Positions 35,301 to 46,870 of a stretch of DNA of 64,000 bases are shown piece after piece. The notes beneath the pieces are model-generated. The model was not told where the DNA came from, did no database searches, and was given only the letters and a program-made list of their open reading frames with translations. How positions within the stretch are numbered: position 1 is the stretch's first letter; the number at the start of each line of letters is the position of its first letter. Source of the stretch: Rosellinia necatrix (lineage: Eukaryota; Ascomycota; Sordariomycetes; Xylariales; Xylariaceae). The stretch spans positions 2,790,001-2,854,000 of the forward strand of contig JAGYVD010000001.1 of NCBI GenBank assembly GCA_021209875.1. Reading direction: 5' to 3'. The position numbers were made by a program, and so were the translations under genes.

Positions 35301-35958
35301 CTGGGCCTTCGGTCGGAGGTGGAAGAGCCCAAGGCATTGACAGCCTACGGTATAGATAGATTCTTTGGCAGCGGTAGATCTCCTGAGGCTTGAGGCCTCC
35401 GCATCAGTGAACGAATCCTGGTGGGCCTTGCTACGAGCATACATAGGGATGAAATACGCATCTGACCGTTTGGAGGGCGTGGATACCTCGAATGGTAGGT
35501 ATGGCTGTCTTCAAAGCACCCTGTGATCTATCTAGGTAGTCGGGAGTGTCCCCGAGCAAGTTTACTGTCGCACCTGATATAAACTAGCGTATAGTTTCTA
35601 TATCTAGAAGTCGTCACTTCTGGCTTCTGGTATAGAATTGCCCATTACTTGGCAGGCAGCCTTGAATGTCCCTTCTTTAGCAATGGTGCCCGATGATGTC
35701 ACCTTCCGGCGGTGCTGCCTCAACACTCACTGTCGCTATTTATCCATCAGCTCATCAGTCCTAGAGCACCGGCTTCTAACTACCTAACTTCCTCTCTCTC
35801 GCTTGAATACCCTATCCATCACCTACGCTCTCGACAGAAAACCTCCTACCCTAGTTCCAACACTCTACTATCAAGCCTATTGAATATTTATCCTTGAACT
35901 GAAATCCACAGTCAGATATCCGCGCCGGCTCTATCGATTATCGCGTACTGTCTCCGCC
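35301..35958. promoter_or_regulatory. Upstream region of the membrane-protein gene
   Basis: About 660 bp between the PKS relic and the next gene. The last 250 bp is pyrimidine-rich (CT and TC runs at 35740-35860), as in fungal promoters and 5' leaders. No gene seen. Confidence 0.45.
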
Positions 35959-37230
35959 ATGCCGTCAGACACAACACCTCTTCTAGCGCCCTCTTCCGGG
36001 GAGCAGGCGCCGCAGGGGGATAGCCATGTGAGTCCTCCTTAAAAATATTACATGACAAAGAAGATCTCATGACTGTGTATAGCCCATTACACTGAGAGCA
36101 TGCCACTCGCCCTGGAGGATCATCAGCCCAAAGCTTCTGTTCAGTATTCGGACGATTCTCGCCTCATATTTGACATCGGTGGCCGGAGTAGCCTTGAAGT
36201 ACAAACTAGAGCGCGAAGACGACCATAGCGGGTGGCGTGTACCATTCCAGTTTTCTACCGTTGCCTTTGTCATGCAGTGGGTATACCATCTTCTGACCTT
36301 AGTAAGTTACTATTCTTTGGATGCCTACGAGATCGGTATAATTTCGACCTGACGAGACAAAACAATAGGCATGGACCGGTGTACATACCTTTGAGCCGAA
36401 CATACCGGAACCAGATGAGAATTCCGAGGCAGCACAGGCGCGGGCTCGTATCACTCGGTTCTTCTCGCCGCCCCATCATGTGACCAACATGGAGCATTTT
36501 AGCTTTAGCATGTTCTACACCGTCTCCCACGTCTTCACCTTGTTGAATACTTTACTGTACTGGGTCGTCCTTGTGCCCGCTGGCCATGGTGGCTTGCAAT
36601 TCCCGAAGTTCCCTCACCACCACCATAAAATGGGTAACAACACGGGTATCTTCTACGACCCAAGTAAGCACTCCCCTCTCTCTCCCCGGAGCTTCCATGC
36701 GGCCTCGTAACCATGAATTGGGCGAAGCTGATCCCAGCCCAGGCAAAAGGTCGATTGAGGAAGAGGATATCAAGCCGTTTAGCATCATCAACATCTGGAC
36801 CATCACGACGGTTATAGCTTTTATCGAAATGGTATTTCTCAATAGCATTCGCCGCCAAAGTGTGAGTGGCGAGTTGTTGAAACGCGACGGCGGAAACTTT
36901 GAACTGACCATGATGATGGGAACAGCCTGTCGTTGGACATGTAGCCGGGACCATGGTCGCGAGTGGTCTGTATCTGGCCTGGGCTGGAATCGGAAAGCTA
37001 GCAACGGACCACTGGGGCTTGTTCTTCTTGGATCCTAAGCTCATGGGAAACTCCACCAGAGCTTCTGTTGCCGCGGCTGCCGGATTTGTTGTCGCGTCCC
37101 CTTTTGGTACGTCTCAGCACCCTGTATTGAAGGAATGCATCTCGTGAGAGCGGTGCTAACGGCTCGGGAAGTCCTCACCTACATATACGGCCTCATTGCG
37201 ATGAGAGAGTCGATAACGGCCGCCCACTAG
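35959..37230 (+). CDS. Six-span integral membrane protein, six exons
   Basis: Exons 35959-36027, 36083-36301, 36369-36663, 36743-36861, 36926-37106 and 37172-37230 join without a phase error into 313 residues ending in TAG. Every intron is GT-AG and 55-79 nt long. After a short polar head (MPSDTTPLLAPSSG) come hydrophobic segments around LLFSIRTILASYL, FVMQWVYHLLTLAW, MFYTVSHVFTLLNTLLYWVV, IINIWTITTVIAFIEMVFL, VVGHVAGTMVASGLYLAW and GFVVASPFVLTYIYGLIAM, giving six probable spans. A His-rich loop (FPHHHHK) sits between spans 3 and 4. The layout recalls the FAR-17a/AIG1 family of membrane hydrolases, but I see no conserved catalytic Thr/His pair, so this is only a suggestion. The exon structure is well supported by frame continuity; the function is unknown. 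Confidence 0.8.
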
Positions 37231-37551
37231 CCGGCGCAATGACGCTCATGACGGCGTTTTGAAGACATTCTGATGACAGTTTGAGACTGACTGACTCCCT
37301 GTTCTGCATCGAATTTCTCGCAAGATACTGTAAGGGGTATGCCAACGTTCGCCGTTGGACTTGTGCGTGCAGGACACCGGGTTGCGCTATGGGAGGCCAA
37401 TCGTCCTGGTGTCTTTCCTATGGGAGTGGGCGGAAAAGCTGGGAAGTATTGAAAATTCTCCTCATGGGTTCAAGGGCCATCACGGAATCTTGGTATGGTG
37501 GCAGGTGGAATTGAAAGGTGAAAGGTGACCCTATCGTCATCATCCCCTCGC

Positions 37552-37582
37552 ACGGCATGTACGGCATGTACGGCATGTACAG
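37552..37582. repeat. Short tandem repeat, 9-bp unit
   Basis: The unit ACGGCATGT occurs three times in perfect tandem followed by AC. No coding context. Confidence 0.8.
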
Positions 37583-38728
37583 GACCTCTACTTAGTTGGT
37601 ACATTCAGATTGTTCGGCTAGGTACCTAGGTAGTTAGTTATCTTGGAGTGGCGGTTCCTCTGGCACCTCAAGATGTCCCTTTCCCCTACTCGCCTAAGTA
37701 CTTACCTACTTAGGATGTAGGGAACGTGACCAGAGCTAGGCAGACATGAAGTTCTGATTTCATATTTCATGTGGGTAAAGTACATACTATGCAGGTATGC
37801 ATCTATCAAATAGGGTTATCCCTGCTGGTCTCAGCCAACCTAATCTCTGGGTCGCGGTTAGTTCCCGCAGCCCTAAACCGTAGGGAGTAGAATAGCGCCT
37901 GGGGCCGACCACCCATGCCATGGAAAGCACGCCAACCTAAAACAAAGTTGCACCTCCACATGCCTACAGACAATGGACTTCACCGCAGCAGCTCCTCTTT
38001 TATAGAGATGAGATGCGTTCTGATGCTAGATGGAGTCTTATTGCTGGAGCACACATACAAAGGGCAGAGAGTCGAGGGCAGAGAGTCAATAGGCATGGGA
38101 TGCCGGAGTAAATCCACGGTGGTAGGCCATTCATTCGATGCCACGAAACATTCAAGCCGGATAACTACCTAGCCTAGATACTTACCTAAGTACACTACTC
38201 GTCACAGGTGTGCCTCGCCTGCCACTTGGATTGGTTAGTTATTCGCTTAACCCGACACATGTTCAAGTCAGCCAAGGTCGATTCTGTTCTGCATAACTTG
38301 GAAGCATTGATTCAGGGTTCTCATTTGTCCGTCGCTGCGCACATAGCCTTATTTTCCCGAGTGTAACTTGATCTAGAGCTTCCAGGAGCGCCTAAGTATG
38401 CCCTAAACCTACGATTGGGTATTGAGTACACAGAAATAGTGAATCAACCTATGCACGCGTTTGTTGTACATATAAGTAGTTATACCTACTTACCTACAAG
38501 GAGATACTTACTTACCTCCTCTATGATAGAATTTCTTAGTGTCACAGGAGTACCTACATACTATATAGATTCATATTTGTACATAACCTCATCTCCCTAG
38601 GCCGACCCACTTGGATCCACTAAAGCCCATGTGAGGCAATGGAGTACTACTACCTTGGCGAGCAACTACAGTACACTACATACATATGTATGTGGTTTCC
38701 TACTAGTTTAGCAGAAGGCGGTGATAAA

Positions 38729-38758
38729 CTTATATATATATATATATATTTATATATT
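38729..38758. repeat. TA dinucleotide microsatellite
   Basis: A run of TA repeats with one interruption. Confidence 0.85.
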
Positions 38759-39114
38759 TGAGGCTATTATAGCAAACAAGATTTAAACATCTGACAGGAC
38801 TCTGAAGCCCCAGCAAAGATAGCTGGGATGGTTGTACACTCATCATGTAGGTAGGTAGTTCTCCGTTGGCAGCTGTCGTCATACCCTCCCCTAGATAGGT
38901 TTTACCATGCTGAATTGAAATGGGAATTTACCTGAGCCACGCCGCTTTTAGCCTGAGCCTGGACTGAGCAAGACCCGCTTTTATATAAGCTAAAATGAAC
39001 AATTGCATAACTTTCAATACGTAGATGTAATCCGGTAGGTATTCGGTACTGTAAATATCTATACGGATTAACTATGTTTTATTATAAAACGGATTTCAGT
39101 ATTGTCTGATTGGA

Positions 39115-39322
39115 GCGACTTCCTAGGAAGTCGCTGGACAGACATAGACTAGTAGCTGCAACTAATACTCAGTGGGATATTTCTCCCCTTGTGATCGTGC
39201 TTGATCAAATACTCATAGCGACTTGTCGAGTTGCATACTTAAAGCGCAGACTTCAATTCTACTCATTCTTCTCTAACAATGACGCTATTAAGAAGTTATG
39301 CATGTGACTTCCTAGGAAGTCG
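39115..39322. repeat. Pair of near-identical perfect palindromes
   Basis: GCGACTTCCTAGGAAGTCGC (39115-39134) is a perfect 20-bp palindrome. Its 16-bp core GACTTCCTAGGAAGTC recurs at 39306-39321. Their centres are 189 bp apart. The DNA between has normal composition and no gene. The pair might be the ends of a small element or paired protein-binding sites. Confidence 0.6.
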
Positions 39323-40410
39323 TTCAGCTGGTCCCCAGCCGGAGTAGATCTGGTGGTTGAAGCACAAATGAAAACACATGCCTGCTACGGATTTCCGAAC
39401 ATAACTTAAATTCTACATATGCAGCTCGGAAAGTAGCGCACACTCTTTTTCTTACCGCGCCTTCTAACCGTTAACATCTGTGAATAATCTGTGAATGATC
39501 TGTGAATAAATGAATGTACGGTGCCGGATTTCCCAACAGTACACATCAGTACAGCTGGGACCAGTACAGCGATGGATGTGTTTTCTATTCATCCATTAAG
39601 CGCCGAGGCTTAAGATTGCCCTCTTGTTCCTACCAACCGCAGAAACAGATTTCCAACCCAAATAACTTGAAAGAAGGCTTTGATTGATCATTGTAGCATG
39701 CTTGGAAAGCGCGTTAAGGAAGACTTCTATGGGCATCCTACCCTTGCATACGAAGACTGCCGGGCACCTTGAAGCTAAGTGTCCAGTATTACTTTTCGGA
39801 ATGTTGGACCCGACAGTTTGGAGCCGAAGAATTAGTCTGCTTTTACTCCAGCCAAACTAGTAATGTAGCTAGCTCCCATCTTCATCTATCTGGCCTTTTA
39901 ACTGTCCCGAGGCTCGTCTACAACATCAGGCCGGTTCGGATGACTCGAACCTATCGGCATTGAAACCACCCGTTCGTTCTATTGGGTTGTGGCAGCTGCG
40001 CCCTTGCATGGGCGTCATCGCAGTCGCTATTAGACTGACCGTGTTGAAGGTGTCACTATTGAATCGGCCGTATCAAGATTGGTTTCATTTCTTATGTTGA
40101 GTATGCGCCTGTGGAACTGAGGTCTACGGCACCGTTTTGCATAAATTACCAGTAACTATATATGCATAATGTGTCGCCTGAGAAAAAGCGGCGAACACGC
40201 TAAGCCCAGTTTGTCGCACACTTGGCATTTGGTAGGAGTTAGAACCCGCAGCAATAGGTGCCACCCCAGCCTGCCGGTGAGCATTCATACTGGCCTCTCC
40301 TTGGTCGGTCCCGTATGGTACCTCAATCACAGCAGCTCCAACGCGTACAAGATCCCGGTATGTGTGCGCCCAGCCAGGCAGGCTGAAATGGGGCAACAGG
40401 ACGGCTTATC

Positions 40411-40480
40411 ATGCACCTCTATCATGCACCTCTACCATGTATCTCTACCATGTATCTCTACTATGTATCTCTACTATTAT
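40411..40480 (+). repeat. ATG-bearing tandem repeat in the BTB leader
   Basis: About five imperfect copies of a 12-13-bp unit (CATGTATCTCTAC and CATGCACCTCTAT variants) lie in tandem about 500 bp upstream of the BTB start. Each unit has an ATG. The frame from the first ATG stays open into the BTB protein. Confidence 0.65.
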
Positions 40481-40941
40481 TCGTCGGCACGCAGGGTGGC
40501 TGGTATAAATATGTCGGACACCCCCCTTTCAATTCTACCCCCCTTCTTTCGTTCTCCCTCCCCCTCCACCACACCCATCAAGGGCCGCAAAGCATTGTTG
40601 GGATATCTCCAGAGACATTCGTTTGTTCTCTCGGATCGACTCTGGGATACACCGCCCGGGCCCGTGTTCACCATTCCTGTGTGTCAACTCCCCAATCCCT
40701 CACACACACTCTCTCCACACTCCTTTTACCTCTTTTTTTTTTCCTTCGTCTGCCGGAACATCGAGATTCTTATAGACAATCTCACCCACCTTCTTTTTCG
40801 CCGCTCTCTGGTCAATCCACGCAACCCCGAGGAGAGGCAACACCCACCCCCACCCCCCCGCGGTGCGCCTTCCCCGGGTCTGCCATCGCGAACCCCAAGC
40901 TGTCTCGACTTCTTCTACGCCTCCAATCAACAACCGCCGCC

Positions 40942-41778
40942 ATGTTCAAGCGCTCGTTCCGATCCTCGGACCGGGTCGACAAGTCGGCGAGGCTGAAGAA
41001 GTCCGGCACCACCATGCGCGATCCCCAGAAGCTGTCGAAACTGCAGCAGTCGCTCGAGAATACCCTTCCCGTCAAGCGGACCCTTTCCTCTCCTATCATC
41101 ACCCTGATGGTTGGGAGTGAGGGCCGACTGTTTGCGGCGCATGAGGAGGTCCTGTGTCAGTCGCCGTTCTTCGAGAACGCCTGCCGGGGCCAGTACCTCG
41201 ATGCGCAGAACAAGAGGATTTCGATCCCAGACGAAGAACCCGAGATCTTCTCGGCCGTGCTCGAATACCTCTACAAGGGCGACTACTACCCCCGCTTGTT
41301 GCATGACAAGCACCGCAACTCTTGGGAGCTCGAGGACGCCGTGCGATCACCGGACCCCTCCGAACCAAATACCCCCCGAGGCGGCCGCGGAGCCGTCGAA
41401 GCCACCATGCTCGTGCCGAGCGAGGGCAAATACCTACTGCGAGACACTGTCGTGTACTGCGCCGCCGAGCGGTTCGGACTCGAGGAGCTCAAGCGCCTGT
41501 CTCTTCGGAAGCAGGGCCTGCAGAGTGGGATTGACGTCGGCACCATTCTTCGGTCGGCCCAGTACGCTTACGACAACACGCCCGAGTCGGACGAGCGGCT
41601 CCGCGCTCACTATCTCGCTCTGATCATCCGATGTCGCAAGACATTCAAGAGGAGCGGAACCATGCAAGCTGAGATGGAAAAAGGCGGCCAGATTTTCTTC
41701 GACCTATTTGTGGCCATGTGCAACCACCTTGACGATGTCGTTGACATGACCAACGTCCACACGCCCAAGACAATTTGA
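40942..41778 (+). CDS. BTB/POZ domain protein
   Basis: A single exon of 278 residues. After a basic head (MFKRSFRSSDRVDKSARLKK) a BTB/POZ fold runs from about residue 50: ITLMVGSEGRLFAAHEEVL, SPFFENACRG, EEPEIFSAVLEYLYKGDY, in the order usual for the family. BTB domains dimerise and often act as adaptors for Cul3 ubiquitin ligases or in transcription complexes; no second domain is visible, so the role here is open. The ATG at 40942 has a strong context (CGCCGCCATG) and starts the recognisable protein. The frame is open upstream for a further 177 codons to 40411, but that part is repeat and pyrimidine-rich sequence and is more likely leader. It lies alone between two long intergenic regions. 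Confidence 0.82.
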   Translation: MFKRSFRSSDRVDKSARLKKSGTTMRDPQKLSKLQQSLENTLPVKRTLSSPIITLMVGSEGRLFAAHEEVLCQSPFFENACRGQYLDAQNKRISIPDEEPEIFSAVLEYLYKGDYYPRLLHDKHRNSWELEDAVRSPDPSEPNTPRGGRGAVEATMLVPSEGKYLLRDTVVYCAAERFGLEELKRLSLRKQGLQSGIDVGTILRSAQYAYDNTPESDERLRAHYLALIIRCRKTFKRSGTMQAEMEKGGQIFFDLFVAMCNHLDDVVDMTNVHTPKTI

Positions 41779-44046
41779 AGGGGCGGAATGTGTGAGACCA
41801 TAAAACAATCTGGTCACTTCTGGAATGTGTTTCATGTACTTTTTTTTTTTTTTCACAGCCAACACTATTCGTCGCGTGCTTTGGCGAGGAACCGGATGTT
41901 GCTACGGGTATGATGAACCGGCGTTTTGTTTATTGTTTTTGGTTTCTTCCCCCGTTATTCAACTCTCCCAGACATCTCAGCTCATCAGATTGGAAAACAC
42001 CATTTGGGAGAGCCTACTACACTCAGTTGCAGCAGACACTCCACTTCTTCATCGAGGTTTGGCCGACTACATTTTTTTGATGAACATGAGCGTTCGAGGA
42101 GGGTGAGAGGGTATGAACGTACATGAAACTCAACTCCCAATCATCCCTCGGCTCTCCGATTTCTAATAGCCCCCTAGCATCGCAACTCTATAAACACAGC
42201 CCAGAAGGCCTCTCCGTCCGCGTTTCCCCCGGGCTAGGCATAGGACGATTACAGACGGAATGCTACAGCAAATATCCTCTCCTCTCGAGGGGGCTATTTT
42301 GCTTTGTGAGCAGGTCTGGAAAGTCGAGCCACAAGTAAGGGTCTGACAACGCGGCGGAGAGGGAGGAAACAGTTTTTTTCAAACCACCCGAAATTGGCAA
42401 ATTTGTCCTTTTACGCTGCTTTTGCCTGAGCTTTATTTCAATGCGACGAATGACCATCCGAATGCCTGATCGGCATGACGGACGGTGTCCTGATGCCGGA
42501 TTGCTACTAGGATTGGACATGACAAGAATGAATATTTTCGTCGCGGGCAAGCGGGGAGGATGAATGTGACCACAGGCTGGCGCGCCTCTTTGCTGCCAAC
42601 CCCATCTCTTATGTGTCAACAACAGCAAAAACAAGGGGAAAATCCAAATAAACGAAGCAGAAAAAAAAAAAAGCAAGCACCCTCTACCAACAAATCAGAT
42701 TGTACGGTTGGTGTATACACCCGATGTCGAACATTCCCTTGTAAAAAAAAAAATGGTTCCGCTAGTGCCCTATCACTAGCATCTTACGAGATTCTCGACG
42801 ACTACGTATCTTCTTTCCTCACCCCAGATCTCCTTGGATGATTGCTTCCACGCGGGGAGAGGGTTAGGGGACTAGGAATAGAGATGGTGGGAAATGAGAA
42901 TGAAGGAAGGGTGTGAGGAAGTGGATGATCCGATCTAGTCTTGAGGACTAGCTAGTTTATGACAAAATCTAGGGAAGAAGACGTTTTTTTCATTCTCTAA
43001 CTCTCTCCTCTAGTGGAGAGAGAACGTCAACGACCCCTGCCCGGGCCCTCATCAGGGCGAGATAATTGAGAGATTTCGGCCACCTCACGTTGATGCTTTT
43101 ATCCTAATCTCGTGTGAATGACTATGTGATTGACGGTACCTAGCTTTCCATGTTATTCCTTCTAGGGCTAATGCACCGTAATTTGTACATCAGCGCCTAT
43201 TCAGTTATGCAGCAATGCACATGTGGGAATGCCAGGCACTGTAAATGAATTCTGGGTTAGAAGCGAGCAGGCTCCTTCATAACAACGTTATGATACCTAG
43301 GTAGGGTTGCAGGTCGTAGAAGTGAAGTCTGAGTGAGTTATGCCTATAGCATGTAGTACTAAAGAAGGTGCATCAACGTCATAATCTGTCCCTCCAAATG
43401 ATATTGCCAGGTAAGTAGGTAGGTAAGTTACTTACCTACCGGTACCTAGTTATACTGAATACCCCTCAGCTCCACACCCCGCAATCTGGACGGCTTTTTC
43501 CATGGCATAACCACCCCCACTATAAGTAGGTAGCATTTCATAAACAGTGCTTATAGCGCACTTAATCCTACTGATGTACTATCATAGTACATATCATATT
43601 CTACGGGTAGTAAAATTCCACGTTGTTATACCCTTGCCAGCGCTCATGGTTTACATTTATTAAGACGAAAGGTTGTCTTTGCCTAAGTTACTTACCCTAA
43701 GTTACTTACCTACCTACCCAAATACAAGATAAACCAGTGGAAACGAGTGACAGAGCTTTACGGATAAGGTACCGTTCCGTACACAGTAAGTACAGTGCAG
43801 TTCGCCATCTAATATACGGCTACAATACGTGCAATAAAATTGGATAACTAGTTTAACTATAGCTTTCTATCTAGGCCCATGGAAGAACAGAACTTGGCCA
43901 ACCCAGACCTTTTCATTCGGGAATTAACGTCCACCTACGCACCGTTCAAATACCCTCCCCCCTCGGAGCCTAGGTAAGACAAGTAGCCGGATAGAAACAA
44001 CATTAACCGTCCCATCACGTCCGGCCAGGCTCGAACGGATTGGATC
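41779..44046. other. Intergenic region, 2.3 kb
   Basis: This contains the BTB 3' end (poly-T run at 41840) and the GPN1 promoter. There are TAGGTA/TACCTA clusters at 43295-43310, 43410-43445 and 43690-43720 and poly-A runs at 42660 and 42740. Frames at 42263-42676 and 42560-42841 are low-complexity and not called. A short frame starting at 43879 could be an upstream ORF in the GPN1 leader but does not join GPN1 in frame. Confidence 0.45.
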
Positions 44047-45320
44047 ATGGCCTCTGAAGCAAGTGCATCAGCGGCAGCAGCGACGGCCAGCCAACCCGTC
44101 GCGGCCAGCAAGCCCGTCGCCGTTGTTTGCGTGGGCATGGCGGGGTCTGGCAAGACGACCTTCATGCAGCGCATCAACGCGCATCTGCACGGCAAGAAGG
44201 ACCCTCCGTACGTCATCAACCTCGACCCTGCCGTCCTGAATGTCCCATTCGAGAGCAACATCGACATCCGCGACTCGGTGAACTACAAGGAGGTCATGAG
44301 ACAGTACAACCTCGGCCCCAACGGCGGCATCTTGACATCGCTCAACCTCTTCGCCACAAAGGTCGACCAGATCCTGGGTCTGCTGGAGAGACGTGCTGCG
44401 CCCGATCCCGAGAAGCCCGAGAAGAAGCCGATCCAGACCATATTGGTCGATACGCGTAGGACGCCCCCTCGTTTCTCGTTGTTGTGTATGCCTGGGCCCC
44501 GCGCAGCTGACGTACCTCTTTTATAGCCGGGCAAATTGAGGTTTTCGTGTGGTCCGCATCTGGGCAGATCCTCCTCGAGTCCCTCGCCTCTTCCTTCCCT
44601 ACCGTCATCGCATACATCATCGACACACCACGGACCGCTTCGACGAGCACCTTCATGAGCAACATGCTCTATGCTTGCTCGATCCTCTACAAGACGAAGC
44701 TGCCGATGATCCTGGTGTTCAACAAGACAGATGTCAGGGACGCGAGCTTTGCGAAGGAATGGATGAACGATTATGACGCATTCCAGGAGGCCTTGTCCCG
44801 AGACGCAGAGAACAACGCATTCGGCGGTGTCGAGGGCGAGGGCATGGGCAGTGGATACATGAGAAGCATGCTCGACTCGATGAGCATGATGCTGTCGGAA
44901 TTCTACGCCCATCTCAATGTCGTCGGCGTATCCTCCATGACCGGTCAGGGCATCGACGAATTCTTTGCCGCCGTGCAACAAAAGGCGGAGGAGTTCAAGG
45001 AAGACTACCTGCCGGAGCTGGAGCGAAAGCGGCAAGTGAGAGACGAGCAGAAGCGCAAGACGAGGCAAAAGGAACTGGACAAGATGATGAAAGGCATGTC
45101 AATGGGCGACCCGAACAGCGCGGAACAAAATGCCGGTGATGGCGATGGTACGGACCCGATGAGCGAGGATGATAATAATGAGGACGAGCACGAGGATATT
45201 GACGATGAGTACGATCGGGAAGGCCTGGAGGCAAGATACGCCGCTGCAGTGGAAGCAAGCAGGGATTCGACAACGGATGACGCTAGTTTTGCCAAGTTTC
45301 TTCACTCACAAAGGAATTAA
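44047..45320 (+). CDS. NPA3: GPN-loop GTPase GPN1 (Npa3)
   Basis: Exons 44047-44455 and 44527-45320 encode 400 residues. GPN1/Npa3 is an essential GTPase needed for assembly and nuclear import of RNA polymerase II. An Ala/Ser-rich head precedes the P-loop [14 protein letters not shown] (about residues 30-43). The Gly-Pro-Asn signature is in LGPNGGI. The TPGQIEVF box is formed exactly across the intron, FNKTD supplies the guanine-specificity motif, and VSSMTGQG follows. A Lys/Arg-rich coiled coil and an acidic C-terminal tail ([14 protein letters not shown]) end in [10 protein letters not shown]. The intron (44456-44526) is GTAGGA...TATAG with a CTGAC branch point. Downstream and convergent, 342 bp away, is RPB12, a subunit of the polymerase. 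Confidence 0.95.
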
Positions 45321-45662
45321 AATGGGACAGGGTCGGTCATTCTAAGGGGAAGGCTTTCTTCAACACAGAGCACGCACAGGGCGAAACAGGTTACGGAGTT
45401 CAAGGATATAGCATAGATGGAATGATACCAATCATGATTTATTTTCGGTTTTTTTTTTTTTTTGGATAACAATAGTGCCCAACACCCATTAAACTCCCAA
45501 CTCCCGTTATGATGCATTCCTTTTGGCATAGCTGCGTCGTGAGCGCTCTGTGACCATCGGCGTATTTTCATCCGCGCCATGCGGACATCAGTCGTAACTG
45601 ATTCTGGGTTTTCATGACCCCTCGCCATGTTATGAACTCGCATAGTCTTCCAGATGCAGAGA
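45321..45662. other. Convergent 3' region of GPN1 and RPB12
   Basis: 342 bp between two stop codons. It holds the 3' UTRs and terminators of both genes, including a 15-base T run at 45450-45465. Nothing else was seen. Confidence 0.45.
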
Positions 45663-46065
45663 TTACCGCGCCTCGAACTGCACCATCCTGTTTCGCCGTT
45701 AGCTCTGCGTAAAGAGAAGGTAAAAAGAAGGGGGGATTAGTGGGAGTTGGAGGATGGTCTCTCCCTCTTTTGTCCCCCTTCCCCTCCCCCATAACCGTAA
45801 CCGTAACCGTGACAGTGATCGTGACGTACCTCTTAGTCCGCTCCTTGTAGAGGATGCGGCAGCCGCACTCCTTGCAGCGGATGGTGTCGCTCCGGCGCAG
45901 CGCGAACTTGAAGCCGCAGTCGCCGCAGATGTAGTTCATCGTGGCGCCCTCGGCGTCGAAGGCGCGGGACAGACCCCCCCCGACACCGCCGACGCCGCCG
46001 CCGCCGCCGCCGGGGGCTCCGCCGCTGCCCTGGGCCGTGGGGATCTGGTACGCTTCGCGCGACAT
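45663..46065 (-). CDS. RPB12: RNA polymerases I, II and III shared subunit Rpb12 (RPABC4)
   Basis: Exon 1 (45830-46065) and a tiny 25-nt exon 2 (45663-45687) encode 86 residues. Rpb12 is the small zinc-binding subunit common to the three nuclear RNA polymerases. The zinc ribbon is CGDCGFKF ... RCKECGCRILYKERTKR, and the second exon adds MVQFEAR, the conserved C-terminus of the family; the junction rebuilds the Arg codon. The N-terminal 40 residues are a Gly-rich, low-complexity extension, longer than in yeast. The intron (45688-45829, 142 nt, GTACGT...AACAG) contains a run of CCGTAA repeats. The last exon is short enough to be missed by automatic prediction. Convergent with GPN1. Confidence 0.93.
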
Positions 46066-46870
46066 GTTGCTGACGATGATGCGTAGGGGCTGGACTGGTT
46101 TGTGCGCGGTCTGCTGGGGGGTTATCGGGCGCGTCTGGCGTTGGAAGAGGCTGGTGCGGAGCTGGTTCCTGGACGGTTTTTTTTATTATTTTTTTATTAT
46201 TTTATTTCGGCCGGCGCAGTGCGGCTTTGTTGTCGTTGATTGTATGAAATGTTGGCGAGAACGGATGTATGTTTTTTTCTTGTTTTGCGTTCGTCGGTTC
46301 GTTGGTAGGTTCTAGATAACTAATGTCGAATGGTTTCCGGATTGAAAGAAAAGAGGCGGTGGGGGACGGCAGGGAATTTTAGCGTCTTTCCGGACGGCTG
46401 GGACCGTTGGATCGAGACCACCTCGGTCCATTGGGTACGTACCTGGTACCCCGTGGATGCACTCACGGGTCTGGCCCACAGATGCCAATCGGCGGTTTAA
46501 GCTTATAGTAGGTAGGTACCTACCTTGGGTAGTGTATAGGTAAGCAGACCGAGGCAATCGGTCTTGAGCTTCGCCCAAATTGTCCATCAGATTCCCCCCC
46601 AATCGCGAACTAATTATTTATTTGATATCCTCCTTTCTTTTAGCTGCGGCTCTATTCTGTGTTTAATAACCTCTGTACATTTTCGAAAAGTCTAGCTCAC
46701 CGTGTTCATCATTGTACATACATACATACACATAAAAGAAATAAAACCACCCCACGATCTTTTATATATATATATATAAATATATATAAATAAAACAAAA
46801 CGGCCCAGCATCGTGCTATCGCGCAAGCCACACCATCCATCTCACACACACACATAGCAAGCATCCAACC
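46066..46870. promoter_or_regulatory. Divergent promoter region between RPB12 and the HIT gene
   Basis: An 805-bp interval between divergent genes. It has T-rich tracts (46178-46206), a TAGGTAGGTACCTACC palindrome (46508-46524), a TA microsatellite (46763-46792) and CACA/CATA runs just upstream of the HIT start. No gene seen. Confidence 0.45.

Larger units (their letters stand above)
37231..40941. other. Gene-poor 3.7-kb intergenic region
   Basis: I find no convincing gene here. The region contains a 9-bp tandem repeat (37552-37582), several TAGGTA/TACCTA motif clusters (37615-37635, 37690-37715, 38160-38190, 38480-38520, 38845-38860), a TA microsatellite, a pair of long palindromes (39115-39134 and 39306-39321) and, at the right end, a repeat-bearing leader upstream of the BTB gene. 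Short frames such as 37915-38172 and 39769-39963 have no family features. Confidence 0.5.

Noticed and set aside
42263..42841. Overlapping open frames on both strands downstream of the BTB gene
   Set aside because: Low-complexity Lys/Phe/Leu-rich translations with no recognisable domain or splice context.
43879..43975. Short plus-strand exon-like ATG frame followed by GTAAGA upstream of GPN1
   Set aside because: Splicing to the next AG does not enter the GPN1 frame, and the GPN1 protein starts naturally at 44047. It may be an upstream ORF only.
44283..45068. Minus-strand 261-codon open frame
   Set aside because: It is the antisense shadow of the GPN1 second exon; the plus-strand frame has all the GTPase motifs.
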